Assembly: GCF_936927845.1 (NCBI RefSeq)
Contig: NZ_CAKZHV010000001.1
Location: 14,831 to 78,830, forward strand
DNA length: 64,000 bases
Source: an uncultured Sphingomonas sp.
Lineage (GTDB): Bacteria > Pseudomonadota > Alphaproteobacteria > Sphingomonadales > Sphingomonadaceae
Reading direction: 5' to 3'
Positions 43,801 to 52,843 of the stretch are shown piece after piece. A program made the position numbers and the translations under genes. The notes beneath the pieces were generated by a model. It saw nothing but the letters and a program-made list of their open reading frames with translations, did no database searches and had not been told where the DNA came from. The number at the start of each line of letters is the position of its first letter. Position 1 is the stretch's first letter.

Positions 43801-44601
43801 ATGAGCGACGATACGCGACCGATCCTGTTCTTCGATTCTGGTGTGGGCGGCTTGTCGGTGGTCGCGCCGACGCGCGCGCTGCTGCCCGCCGCACCGATCG
43901 TCTACGCGGCCGACAGCGCGGGCTTTCCTTACGGCACCAAGAGCGAGGGCGAGATCGCCGCGCGCGTGCCCGCGCTGCTCGGGCGATTGGCGGAGCGATA
44001 CCGCCCGCGACTGATCGTGATCGCGTGCAACACGGCGTCCACGATCGCGCTGCCCGCAGTGCGCGCCGCGCTCGACCTTCCGATCGTCGGCACGGTGCCC
44101 GCGATCAAGCCCGCCGCGCAGGCGTCGCGCACGCGCGTGATCGGCGTGCTCGGCACCGAGGCGACGGTGCGTCAGCCCTATGTCGACGATCTCGCCGAAC
44201 GCTTCGCCGCGGATTGTACGGTGCTGCGCTACGGTTCGGCGGCGCTGGTCGAGCTGGCGGAAGCGAAGCTGGCGGGCGAGGCGGTCGCGCCCGACGCGGT
44301 GGCGCGCGAACTCGCCGGCTTGTTCGGGCAGGCGGATGGCACCGCGATCGACGTGATCGTCAACGCGTGCACGCATTTCCCGCTGCTGGAGGACGAGATG
44401 CGCGCGGTCGCGCCAGCCGGCGTCAGCTTCGTCGATGGCGGCCCGGGTATCGCGCGGCGCGTGGTCGCGCTTACGCAGGGGCAGGAATGGCCGCGTGATC
44501 CAACCCCGCACCGTTTGGTGTTCACGCACCTGGGCGAGCGCGAGGCGCGGATCGGCGCGCACCTGCGCGCGCACGGCTTCGCCGCGCCCGAGACACTGTG
44601 A
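43801..44601 (+). CDS. murI: Glutamate racemase
   Basis: A 266-residue racemase that makes D-glutamate for peptidoglycan. The catalytic pair of cysteines lies in 'VIACNTASTIALP' and 'VNACTHFPLLEDE'; 'FFDSGVGGLSV' and 'YAADSAGFPYGTKSEGEI' bind substrate. ATG 43801 is used; ATG 43789 in frame would add four residues, and neither has a clear ribosome binding site. Confidence 0.95.
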   Translation: MSDDTRPILFFDSGVGGLSVVAPTRALLPAAPIVYAADSAGFPYGTKSEGEIAARVPALLGRLAERYRPRLIVIACNTASTIALPAVRAALDLPIVGTVPAIKPAAQASRTRVIGVLGTEATVRQPYVDDLAERFAADCTVLRYGSAALVELAEAKLAGEAVAPDAVARELAGLFGQADGTAIDVIVNACTHFPLLEDEMRAVAPAGVSFVDGGPGIARRVVALTQGQEWPRDPTPHRLVFTHLGEREARIGAHLRAHGFAAPETL

Positions 44602-44650
44602 TCGACCAAATGCGCTGGAAAACCGGCCCGCGCAGGCGTAAGTCGCTCGC

Positions 44651-45919
44651 ATGATTAGCGAGAGCAGCGAAGCGCACCGCGGCCCGGTTACTGATGCACG
44701 GCCGGTCGACTATTCGCGCGTGTTCACCCAGGCGATCGACCGCCTGCACGCCGAGGGGCGCTACCGCGTCTTCATCGACATCCTGCGCAACAAGGGCATG
44801 TTCCCCAACGCGCGCTGCTTCGCCGGGCACAATGGTCCCAAGCCGATCACGGTGTGGTGCTCGAACGATTATCTCGCGATGGGGCAGCACCCCAAGGTGA
44901 TCGCGGCGATGGAGGAAGCGCTCCACGACGTCGGTGCGGGATCGGGCGGCACGCGCAACATCGGCGGCAACACGCACTATCACGTCGACTTGGAGGCGGA
45001 ACTCGCCGACCTGCACGGCAAGGAAGCGGCGCTGCTGTTCACCAGCGGCTATGTCTCGAACGAGGCGACGCTGGCGACGCTCGCCAAGGTGCTGCCGGGC
45101 TGCATCATCTATTCCGACGAGCTGAACCACGCCTCGATGATCGCCGGCATCCGCAATTCGGGGTGCGAGAAGCGCGTGTTCCGCCACAATGATCTCGCGC
45201 ACCTGGAGGAACTGCTCGCCGCCGACGATGCCGCGGTCCCGAAGCTGATCGCGTTCGAGAGCGTATATTCGATGGAAGGCGATGTCGCGCCGATCGCGGC
45301 GATCTGCGATCTCGCCGACAAGTATAATGCGCTGACCTACCTCGACGAGGTGCACGCGGTCGGCATGTACGGCGCGCGCGGCGGCGGCATCTCGGAGCGT
45401 GACGCAGTCGCCGACCGGCTGACGATCATCGAGGGGACGCTCGGCAAGGCATTCGGCGTGATGGGCGGCTATATCGCGGCGGATCGCACGATCGTCGACG
45501 TGATCCGCTCCTACGCGCCCGGCTTCATCTTCACGACCTCGCTGTCGCCGGTGCTGGTCGCGGGCGTGCTGGCGTCCGTCCGACACCTGAAATCGTCGAG
45601 CGTCGAGCGCGACGGGCAGCAGGCCGCCGCCGCGGCGCTCAAGGCGATGCTGGCCGACGCGGGGCTGCCGGTAATGATCGGCGACACGCACATCGTGCCG
45701 GTGATGGTCGGCGATCCGGTCAAGGCCAAGAAGATCAGCGACATCCTGCTCGCCGAATACGGCGTCTACGTTCAGCCGATCAATTACCCCACGGTGCCGC
45801 GCGGCACCGAGCGGTTGCGCTTCACCCCCGGCCCCGCGCACAGCGAGGCGATGATGCGCGAGCTGACCGACGCGTTGGTCGAGATCTGGGGTCGGCTGGA
45901 GCTGCGCCAGGCGGCGTAG
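44651..45919 (+). CDS. hemA: 5-aminolevulinate synthase
   Basis: A 422-residue PLP enzyme that condenses glycine with succinyl-CoA, the C4 route to haem characteristic of alphaproteobacteria. The PLP lysine is Lys266 in 'IEGTLGKAFGVMGGY'; 'GSGGTRNIGGNTHYHVDLE' and 'YLDEVHAVGMYG' surround the active site. An N-terminal extension of about 18 residues precedes the usual 'DYSRVF' start block. The gene stands 49 bases after murI. Confidence 0.97.
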   Translation: MISESSEAHRGPVTDARPVDYSRVFTQAIDRLHAEGRYRVFIDILRNKGMFPNARCFAGHNGPKPITVWCSNDYLAMGQHPKVIAAMEEALHDVGAGSGGTRNIGGNTHYHVDLEAELADLHGKEAALLFTSGYVSNEATLATLAKVLPGCIIYSDELNHASMIAGIRNSGCEKRVFRHNDLAHLEELLAADDAAVPKLIAFESVYSMEGDVAPIAAICDLADKYNALTYLDEVHAVGMYGARGGGISERDAVADRLTIIEGTLGKAFGVMGGYIAADRTIVDVIRSYAPGFIFTTSLSPVLVAGVLASVRHLKSSSVERDGQQAAAAALKAMLADAGLPVMIGDTHIVPVMVGDPVKAKKISDILLAEYGVYVQPINYPTVPRGTERLRFTPGPAHSEAMMRELTDALVEIWGRLELRQAA

Positions 45920-45929
45920 CAACTTCGTC

Positions 45930-46002
45930 ATCCCGGGCTTGAGCCGGGATCCCGCTGCCTATCTCTACCGTGCGGAGCAGTGGGACGCCGGATCAACTCC
46001 GG
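45930..46002. repeat. REP-like palindromic cluster between hemA and the M48 protease gene
   Basis: Three nested inverted repeats: ATCCCGG/CCGGGAT (45930-45936 with 45944-45950), CCCGCTGC/GCAGTGGG (45951-45958 with 45977-45984, one mismatch) and CCGGA/TCCGG (45988-45992 with 45998-46002). The sequence resembles intergenic repeats seen in many copies in sphingomonad genomes. It separates two convergent genes and may terminate both. Confidence 0.55.
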
Positions 46003-46012
46003 GCAACCGCGT

Positions 46013-46987
46013 TCACCGCAACGCCGCGTCGCGCTGATCCAGGATCGGCGGCAGGTACGGCGTCGGCGCACCCGCCGGCACCGCCGCCAGCGCCTCCGCG
46101 ATCACCGCCGCGCGCTCCTTGGGGGAAGGGTGCGTGCGGCTGCGGAACATGCCGGGGTCAACCTTTTTTCCCGGCCCCTGCCAGAAGCGCACCGCATTCT
46201 GCGGGTCCCAGCCGGCGTTGCGCAGCAGGAACGCGCCGAGCACGTCGGCCTCGGTTTCCGTCTTGCGAAACAGCCGCGCGTTGCGGCCGAACTCGCCGAA
46301 CAACCCCCATTTGACCCCCGCCGCCTCCAGCCGCGCGCGGTGGCGCAGGATCGTGTGCGCGAGCTCGTGCGCGACGACCACCGCGACATCGTCGTCGCCG
46401 TAGGTCTCCATCAACCGCGCGCCGACCTGCACGACATGCCCGTCCGATGACGCGCCGAGCTTGGGTCCTGCAACCACCTCGAACTCGCTGCGGCAGGCGG
46501 GGACGGGCGCGATCACGGCGCGGCGCGTGCCGTGCGAATCGTTGAGCGTCAGCACGATCGGTGCGCCCAGCGGTCGCGCGGCCAGCCGGGCGAGCGCCGC
46601 GTCGCGCGTCGCGCTGGTGTCGTGCGCGGCGGTCGGCGCGGTCAGCGGCGCGCCGGCGATCGCTGCCAGTCCTTCGTTCTGGACGATCCCCGCCCGCGCG
46701 GCGGGTGAACCGGGGACCACCCACTCCACCGCGACCGGCTCCGCGAAGCCGAACACCGCGCGCGCCGTGTCGGCATCACGCGCGGCATATTGATCGATCG
46801 CGTGAAGCACGAGCCCGGTGCCCGGCTGCTGGTCGCGGCACAGCGCGGCGTTCGCGGTGGTGAGCCGCCACGCCACGCTCGCGAGCCGCGCGTCCTGCGC
46901 CCGCAACGCCTCGAACGTCGCGCGGATGTCGGGCGCTGCGGCGGCGAGCAGCGTGAGGGGTAGCAAGATGCGGAGCAGACGCGACAT
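46013..46987 (-). CDS. M48-family metalloprotease with PDZ-like domain
   Basis: A 324-residue exported protease. ATG 46987 follows GAGGAGG on the minus strand; the signal peptide is 'SRLLRILLPLTLLAAAAP'. Residues about 80-170 resemble a PDZ domain ('VVPGSPAARAGIVQNEGLAA'). The zinc motif HExxH is 'VVAHELAHTILRHR', with the third ligand Glu in 'TETEADVLGAFLL'. It is probably periplasmic or membrane-attached and may take part in envelope protein quality control, like BepA or LoiP, an inference from family only. Confidence 0.87.
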   Translation of the reverse strand: MSRLLRILLPLTLLAAAAPDIRATFEALRAQDARLASVAWRLTTANAALCRDQQPGTGLVLHAIDQYAARDADTARAVFGFAEPVAVEWVVPGSPAARAGIVQNEGLAAIAGAPLTAPTAAHDTSATRDAALARLAARPLGAPIVLTLNDSHGTRRAVIAPVPACRSEFEVVAGPKLGASSDGHVVQVGARLMETYGDDDVAVVVAHELAHTILRHRARLEAAGVKWGLFGEFGRNARLFRKTETEADVLGAFLLRNAGWDPQNAVRFWQGPGKKVDPGMFRSRTHPSPKERAAVIAEALAAVPAGAPTPYLPPILDQRDAALR

Positions 46988-47105
46988 GCGTCCTCCTCTA
47001 CGCCGTGCCGGTCGCGCGGTCATCACCGCGCAACACCGCGCCCGCATTGACTTCGCGCGCCTCACGCATCAGAATAGTTTCACTTGATACCAGTGGAGCA
47101 TGCTC

Positions 47106-48158
47106 ATGGACCATATCGACGTCAATCCGATGGGGCTCGACGGCTTCGCCTTCTGCGAATTCACCTCACCTGAACCCGACACGCTCGCCAGGCAGTTCGA
47201 GGCGCTCGGCTTCGTTCCCGCCGCGACGCACCCGACCAAGCAGGTGACGCTCTACCGCCAGGGCCGCATCAACCTGCTGATCAACCGCGAGGAAACGGGG
47301 CAGGCGGCCGAGTTCCGCGCGGCCCATGGCCCGTCGGCGAACGCGATGGCGTTCCGCGTCTCGAACGCGCGCGAGGCGCTCGACGCGGCCGTGGAGCGTG
47401 GCGCCAAGGCGCTGGACGCGAGCGGCAGCGCACTGCCTGACGCGCAGGTGCTCGAAGGCATCGGCGGATCGCTGCTGTATCTGGTCGATGCCGATCCGTT
47501 CGCCGACTGGACCGAGGTCGAGCGCTGGCGCGAGGCGGCGGCGGAGAACAACGTCGGGCTCGACCTGCTCGATCACCTGACGCACAACGTGCGGCGCGGG
47601 CAGATGCGGACGTGGTCGGCGTTCTACGGCCAGATCTTCGGCTTCGAGGAGCAGAAGTATTTCGACATCAAGGGCAAGGCGACCGGCCTGTTCAGCCAGG
47701 CGATGATCGCGCCCGACAAGGCGATCCGCATTCCCTTGAACGAGAGCCAGGACGACAAGAGCCAGATCGAGGAGTTCATCCGCGATTACAACGGCGAAGG
47801 TATCCAGCATCTCGCGCTCACCACCGACGACATCTACACCACCGTCGAGAAACTGCGCGCGCGCGGCGTGCGGTTGCAGGACACGATCGAGACCTATTAC
47901 GAGCTGGTCGACAAGCGCGTGCCGAACCACGGCGAGGACCTGGAGCGGCTGCGCCGCAACCGCATCCTGATCGACGGCAACGTCGGCGAGGAAGGGTTGC
48001 TGCTGCAGATCTTCACCGAGAACATGGTCGGCCCGATCTTCTTCGAGATCATCCAGCGCAAAGGCAACGAGGGGTTCGGCAACGGCAACTTTCAGGCGCT
48101 GTATGAGTCGATTGAACTCGACCAAATTCGGCGCGGTGTCATCACAGTCGACGCCTGA
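47106..48158 (+). CDS. hppD: 4-hydroxyphenylpyruvate dioxygenase
   Basis: A 350-residue non-haem iron enzyme that converts 4-hydroxyphenylpyruvate to homogentisate. Iron ligands are His in 'LDHLTHNVRRG', His in 'GIQHLALTTDDI' and Glu in 'IFFEIIQRKGNEGFG'. ATG 47106 is spaced seven bases from GGAG (47095-47098), better than ATG 47100. The next gene consumes its product. Confidence 0.96.
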   Translation: MDHIDVNPMGLDGFAFCEFTSPEPDTLARQFEALGFVPAATHPTKQVTLYRQGRINLLINREETGQAAEFRAAHGPSANAMAFRVSNAREALDAAVERGAKALDASGSALPDAQVLEGIGGSLLYLVDADPFADWTEVERWREAAAENNVGLDLLDHLTHNVRRGQMRTWSAFYGQIFGFEEQKYFDIKGKATGLFSQAMIAPDKAIRIPLNESQDDKSQIEEFIRDYNGEGIQHLALTTDDIYTTVEKLRARGVRLQDTIETYYELVDKRVPNHGEDLERLRRNRILIDGNVGEEGLLLQIFTENMVGPIFFEIIQRKGNEGFGNGNFQALYESIELDQIRRGVITVDA

Positions 48159-48163
48159 TCGAT

Positions 48164-48255
48164 GTGCGAAGCGAACGCTTCGCACGAGATGCGCCACGCA
48201 GGTGGCGCCGTCGACCGGCCAGCGCGACGAAGCCGGCGCACAAGGCGCGGCTTCG
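48164..48255. repeat. Three consecutive hairpins between hppD and hmgA
   Basis: Hairpin 1 has a perfect ten-base stem, GTGCGAAGCG/CGCTTCGCAC (48164-48185). Hairpin 2 has a seven-base stem GCGCCAC/GTGGCGC (48191-48208). Hairpin 3 has an eleven-base stem with one bulge (48228-48255). None is followed by a T-run. The array could stabilise the upstream mRNA, weaken expression of hmgA, or be a REP-type element. The rest of the 176-base gap shows only the hmgA ribosome binding site (AAGAAAGGA). Confidence 0.65.
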
Positions 48256-48334
48256 CCGCGTCTGACGCGCCGGCGGGCGTGACACGATCCACCCGCGGGT
48301 TCGTTACACAAAGCCGCCCAAGAAAGGACCGAGG

Positions 48335-49636
48335 ATGACCGACCCCATCACCCCCGCCTACATCCCCGGTTTCGGCAACCACGTCTCGACCGAGGCGATC
48401 CCCGGCGCGCTGCCGATCGGGCGCAACTCGCCGCAGCGCCCCGCCTTCGGGCTCTATACCGAGCAACTGTCAGGCACCTCCTTCACCGCGCCAAGGCACG
48501 AGAATCGCCGCTCGTGGCTGTACCGGATGCGCCCGACCGCGGAGCATCCGCCGTTCGAGGCGTATGCGGGCGCGGCACGTTTCGCCCCCGATACCCCCGA
48601 CGCGCCGCTGCCACCCAACCGGCTGCGCTGGGATCCGCTGCCGCTACCGGGCGGAGAGCGCGTCGATCTGGTCGACGGCATGACGACGATGCTGACCAAT
48701 CGCCACCCCGCCGACCTCGAAGGCGTCGCGATGCACGTTTATGCCGCGACCAAGGACATGGACGCGCGCGTGTTCATGGACGCGGACGGCGAACTGCTCT
48801 TCATCCCCGAGCAGGGGCGGCTGGAGCTGCTGACCGAACTCGGCCGGATCGAGGTCGCGCCGGGGCAGGTCGCGCTCGTGCCGCGCGGCGTCCGTTTCAA
48901 GGCGCTGCTGCCCGACGGCCAGGCGCGCGGCTATGTCGCGGAGAATCACGGCGCGCTGTTCCGCCTGCCCGATCTCGGCCCAATCGGCGCCAACGGCCTT
49001 GCCAACCCGCGCGATTTCGAGACGCCGGTCGCCTGGTTCGAGGATCGCGACGAGCCGACTGAGGTCATCCAGAAGTTCATGGGGTCGCTGTGGACGACGA
49101 CGCTCGACCATTCGCCGCTCGACGTCGTCGCGTGGCACGGCAATCTCGCGCCCTGGCGCTATGACCTGTCGCGCTTCAACACGATCAACACCGTCAGCTT
49201 CGACCATCCCGATCCGTCGATCTTCACCGTCCTGACATCCCCAAGCGACGTGCCCGGCCGCGCCAACGCCGATTTCGTCATCTTCCCGCCGCGCTGGATG
49301 GTGGCGGAGGGAACGTTCCGCCCGCCGTGGTTCCACCGCAACGTCATGTCGGAGGCGATGGGGCTGATCACCGGCGCGTATGATGCGAAGGCGGAAGGCT
49401 TCCAGCCCGGCGGCATCTCGCTCCACAACATCATGAGCGGGCACGGCCCCGACGTCGCGAGCTGGCAGGGCGCGAGCGCCGCCGACCTCAAGCCGCACAA
49501 GATCGAGGGCACGATGGCGTTCATGCTCGAGAGCTGCTGGGCGTACCGGCCAACCGAGTACGCGCTGACGCACGCGCAGCTCGATTACGATGCGGTCTGG
49601 GCGGATTTCCCCAAGGCGACGCTGCCCCGTTCATGA
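48335..49636 (+). CDS. hmgA: Homogentisate 1,2-dioxygenase
   Basis: A 433-residue iron dioxygenase that opens homogentisate to maleylacetoacetate. It starts 'YIPGFGNHVSTEA', has 'SGTSFTAPRHENRRSWLYR', 'VIFPPRWMVAEGTFRPPWFH' with metal ligands, 'HRNVMSEAMGLI' and 'GGISLHNIMSGHGPD'. Length and blocks are typical. Fumarylacetoacetase and maleylacetoacetate isomerase, which complete the pathway, are not in the window. Confidence 0.97.
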   Translation: MTDPITPAYIPGFGNHVSTEAIPGALPIGRNSPQRPAFGLYTEQLSGTSFTAPRHENRRSWLYRMRPTAEHPPFEAYAGAARFAPDTPDAPLPPNRLRWDPLPLPGGERVDLVDGMTTMLTNRHPADLEGVAMHVYAATKDMDARVFMDADGELLFIPEQGRLELLTELGRIEVAPGQVALVPRGVRFKALLPDGQARGYVAENHGALFRLPDLGPIGANGLANPRDFETPVAWFEDRDEPTEVIQKFMGSLWTTTLDHSPLDVVAWHGNLAPWRYDLSRFNTINTVSFDHPDPSIFTVLTSPSDVPGRANADFVIFPPRWMVAEGTFRPPWFHRNVMSEAMGLITGAYDAKAEGFQPGGISLHNIMSGHGPDVASWQGASAADLKPHKIEGTMAFMLESCWAYRPTEYALTHAQLDYDAVWADFPKATLPRS

Positions 49637-49646
49637 AGGTGCGCGC

Positions 49647-50030
49647 GTGAGCGAGGTGACGACCGCCGAGCAATCCGCTCGCGTCTTCGCGACGCCTTCG
49701 GGGGTGAAGCTCGGCACGCTCGATCAGATCACCGACGGTGCCGCGCGCAACTACGTGCTGCGATTGCGCGCGGGGCGCTTTCACGGCTTCGTCGTGCGGC
49801 AGGGGGAAGCAGTCTACGGCTATGTCGACCGCTGCCCGCACGCCGGGCTACCGCTCGCGCAGGAACTCGACGCCTATCTGACGCCCGATGGCGCGCGGAT
49901 CATGTGCTCGTGGCACGGCGCGGTGTTCGCGATTGCCGATGGCCGCTGCGAGGGCGGGCCGTGCATGGGCGCGCGGCTGACACCGTGGCCGGTGCGCGTC
50001 GACGGCGGCGTGATCGTCACCGCCGCCTGA
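49647..50030 (+). CDS. Rieske [2Fe-2S] ferredoxin
   Basis: A 127-residue soluble Rieske protein. The cluster ligands are 'RCPHAGLPL' (Cys-x-His) and 'MCSWHGAVFAI' (Cys-x2-His). GTG 49647 follows the hmgA stop by ten bases, so the gene is co-transcribed with hmgA. It may pass electrons to an oxygenase. Neither hppD nor hmgA needs a ferredoxin, so its partner here is unclear. Confidence 0.85.
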   Translation: MSEVTTAEQSARVFATPSGVKLGTLDQITDGAARNYVLRLRAGRFHGFVVRQGEAVYGYVDRCPHAGLPLAQELDAYLTPDGARIMCSWHGAVFAIADGRCEGGPCMGARLTPWPVRVDGGVIVTAA

Positions 50031-50045
50031 CCGCCTCCGCGCGCG

Positions 50046-50612
50046 TCACGGCTGACGCGTGCGGCGCAGCGCGTTCGTGTCGTAGCCTAGCGACTTCGCG
50101 CGGGCGAACAGCGCGTCGACGTCCTTGTCGCCGGGACGCGGCGAGCGCGACAGCAGCCACAGGTAGCGCCCGCCCGGCTCGCCGACGATCGACCAGCTAT
50201 AATCGTCGGCGTGGTCGAGCACCCAGTAATCGCCGACGTACAATGGCCCGAAGAACGACAGCTTGAGCTTCGCGCCCGTGTCCTTGTCCGCGACCACGCC
50301 CTTGGCACGCGCGACCTTGCGCTTGCCGTCGCGGGTGCCTGCATTGGTGACGCCGATCTTGTCCGCCGACAGCCGCGAATAATCGGCGGTGACCGCGTCC
50401 ATCCCCTCCTCGAACACGTACTCGTGGCGCGCGATCTCGTACCAGCGGCCGAGATAGCGGTTGAGGTCGACCGGCTTCGCGGGTTCGGGCACGGCGGGGT
50501 TGATGACCGGCGGGCGCTTCGCACGCAGGTAGAGGAAGCCGCCAAGACCGAGCGCGGCAGCGCCTGCTCCGGCAAGGACGGCGGCGTTGGGACGGGGGGA
50601 TTGCTGTGCCAT
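50046..50612 (-). CDS. blc: Lipocalin (Blc-like) with N-terminal membrane anchor
   Basis: A 188-residue protein. An N-terminal hydrophobic helix ('NAAVLAGAGAAALGLGGFLY') anchors it; there is no lipobox Cys as in E. coli Blc. The lipocalin signature is 'YLGRWYEIARHEYVFEEG', followed by beta-strands and 'YLWLLSRSPRPGD'. It probably binds lysophospholipid or another lipid at the inner membrane. ATG 50612 fits GGTAGGG; ATG 50618 is too close. Confidence 0.87.
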   Translation of the reverse strand: MAQQSPRPNAAVLAGAGAAALGLGGFLYLRAKRPPVINPAVPEPAKPVDLNRYLGRWYEIARHEYVFEEGMDAVTADYSRLSADKIGVTNAGTRDGKRKVARAKGVVADKDTGAKLKLSFFGPLYVGDYWVLDHADDYSWSIVGEPGGRYLWLLSRSPRPGDKDVDALFARAKSLGYDTNALRRTRQP

Positions 50613-50647
50613 GCGCATCCCTACCAGCGAACGCCAGCCTGGTTCCC

Positions 50648-52753
50648 TCAGCCCTGCGCGCGCGCCTTCTCGCGCAACCGCGCGGCGTGGAGCAGCGGCT
50701 CGGTATAGCCGCTCGGCTGCGTGACGCCGTCGAAGACGAGCGCGCGCGCGGCCTGGAACGCGATGCTCTCGTCCTCGCGGCCCGCCATCGCTCGATAGGC
50801 CGGGTCGCCCGCGTTCTGCGCGTCGACCTTGGCGGCCATGCGGGTAAGCGCGGCATCGACCTCGTCGGCGGTGGCGACGCCGTGGAGCAGCCAGTTCGCC
50901 ATGTGCTGCGACGAGATGCGCAGCGTCGCACGGTCCTCCATCAGCCCGACGTCGTGGATGTCGGGCACCTTGGAACAGCCCACCCCCTGGTCGATCCAGC
51001 GCACGACATAGCCGAGGATGCCCTGCGCATTGTTGTCGAGCTCCTCGCGCACCTCCTGCGGCGTCCAGTTGCGCCCCGCCGCCAGCGGCACGGTGAGCAG
51101 GCGGTCGAGCGCGGCGACCGGCTCGGCGCGGCGCGCCTCTTGCCGCGCGAACACGTCGACGCGGTGGTAATGCGTCGCGTGCAGCGTCGCCGCGGTCGGC
51201 GACGGCACCCAGGCGGTGGTCGCGCCGCTCATCGGATGCGCGATCTTCTGTTCGAGCATGTCGCGCATCATGTCGGGCGCGGCCCACATCCCCTTGCCGA
51301 TCTGCGCGCGCCCCGACAGCCCGCACGCGAGCCCGATCTGGACGTTGCGATCCTCATACGCCTTGATCCAGTCGGCACCCTTCATCTCCGCCTTGCGGAT
51401 CATCGCGCCGGCACGCATCGCGGTGTGCATCTCGTCGCCGGTGCGGTCGAGGAAGCCGGTGTTGATGAACACGATGCGGTGGCGCACCGCGTGGATGCAC
51501 GCGGCGAGATTGGCCGAGGTTCGGCGTTCCTCGTCCATCACGCCGACCTTGATCGTGTGGCGTGGCAGGCCGAGCAGATCCTCGACCGCGTCGAACAGGC
51601 GGTCGGTGAAGGCGCATTCGTCGGGGCCGTGCATCTTGGGCTTGACGATGTAGATGCTGCCCGCGCGGCTGTTGCGGCGCTCCCCCCGAATGTCGTGAAG
51701 CGCGACGAGGCTGGTGACGATCGCGTCGAGGATGCCCTCGGGCGCCTCGCTGCCGTCCGCCAGTCGGACCGCAGGATTCGTCATCAGATGGCCGACGTTG
51801 CGGACGAACAGCAGGCTGCGGCCGGGCAGCACGATCTCGCTGCCATCGGGGGCGGTATAGCGGCGATCGGGGTTGAGCCGGCGGGTCATCTCGCGACCGT
51901 TCTTCTCGAACGTGTCGGTGAGGTCGCCGCGCATCAGCCCGAGCCAGTTGGCATAGGCCGCGACCTTGTCGGCGGCGTCGATCGCGGCGACCGAATCCTC
52001 CAGGTCGCAGATCGTCGTGACCGCGCTCTCCAGGATGACGTCGGCGATGCCCGCGGGATCGTCGCGGCCGATCGGGTGATCGGGATCGAACACGACCTCG
52101 ATGTGGAGGCCGTTGTGGCGGAACAGACGACCTTTCTCGCTGCGACCGACGTACTGCGCGGGGTCGGCTAATGTGATCTCGTCGCTCGTGAGCTCCGCCC
52201 ACGATCCGCTCGCCAGCGGCACCGCGTCATCAAGGAATGCCTTTGCCCAGGCGATCACCTGGCTCCCGCGTGCCGTGTCATACGCACCGCCAGGGTTGGG
52301 CGAGCCGAGCGCGTCGGTGCCGTACAGCGCGTCGTACAGGCTGCCCCAGCGCGCGTTCGCGGCGTTCAAGAGGAAGCGCGCGTTGAGGATCGGCACGACC
52401 AACTGCGGCCCGGCGGTGGTCGCGACCTCGGCGTCGACGTTCGCCGTGTCGATCGTGAAGGCTGCGGGTTCGGGGACGAGATAGCCGATCTCGCGCAGGG
52501 ACGCCTGATACTCGGCCTGGTCGATCGGCTGGCCGGCGCGCGCGGCGTACCAATCGTCGATGCGATGCTGCAACGCGTCGCGGCGCGCGAGCAGATCGCG
52601 GTTCTCCGGCGCGAACCGGGCGAACAGGTCGGCCATCCCCGTCCAGAAGGCGTCGCGATCGACGCCGGTGCCGGGCAGTGCGCGCTCTTCGATGAAGGTC
52701 GCGAGGTCGGTCGCCACGTGGAGGCCGGCGCACTTGGTCATCTGCTCGGTCAT
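50648..52753 (-). CDS. glcB: Malate synthase G
   Basis: A 701-residue enzyme of the glyoxylate shunt that condenses glyoxylate with acetyl-CoA. It shows 'ICDLEDSVAAIDAADK', 'NRLFVRNVGHLMT'-type block 'LLFVRNVGHLMTNPA', 'YIVKPKMHGPDE', 'IKVGVMDEERRTS' and 'RDMLEQKIAHPMSGATTAWVPSPTAATLHA', cited in part. AGGAGAGA precedes ATG 52753. It is divergent from a LysR regulator 90 bases away. No isocitrate lyase is present in the window. Confidence 0.95.
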   Translation of the reverse strand: MTEQMTKCAGLHVATDLATFIEERALPGTGVDRDAFWTGMADLFARFAPENRDLLARRDALQHRIDDWYAARAGQPIDQAEYQASLREIGYLVPEPAAFTIDTANVDAEVATTAGPQLVVPILNARFLLNAANARWGSLYDALYGTDALGSPNPGGAYDTARGSQVIAWAKAFLDDAVPLASGSWAELTSDEITLADPAQYVGRSEKGRLFRHNGLHIEVVFDPDHPIGRDDPAGIADVILESAVTTICDLEDSVAAIDAADKVAAYANWLGLMRGDLTDTFEKNGREMTRRLNPDRRYTAPDGSEIVLPGRSLLFVRNVGHLMTNPAVRLADGSEAPEGILDAIVTSLVALHDIRGERRNSRAGSIYIVKPKMHGPDECAFTDRLFDAVEDLLGLPRHTIKVGVMDEERRTSANLAACIHAVRHRIVFINTGFLDRTGDEMHTAMRAGAMIRKAEMKGADWIKAYEDRNVQIGLACGLSGRAQIGKGMWAAPDMMRDMLEQKIAHPMSGATTAWVPSPTAATLHATHYHRVDVFARQEARRAEPVAALDRLLTVPLAAGRNWTPQEVREELDNNAQGILGYVVRWIDQGVGCSKVPDIHDVGLMEDRATLRISSQHMANWLLHGVATADEVDAALTRMAAKVDAQNAGDPAYRAMAGREDESIAFQAARALVFDGVTQPSGYTEPLLHAARLREKARAQG

Positions 52754-52843
52754 CTGCTCTCTCCTGCCCGCACGCTTGTAGCGTCGCTTCGTTCACGCCA
52801 CTAGAAGCATTGATGTCGCGGCAGTCGGTAGCGATATGCACGA

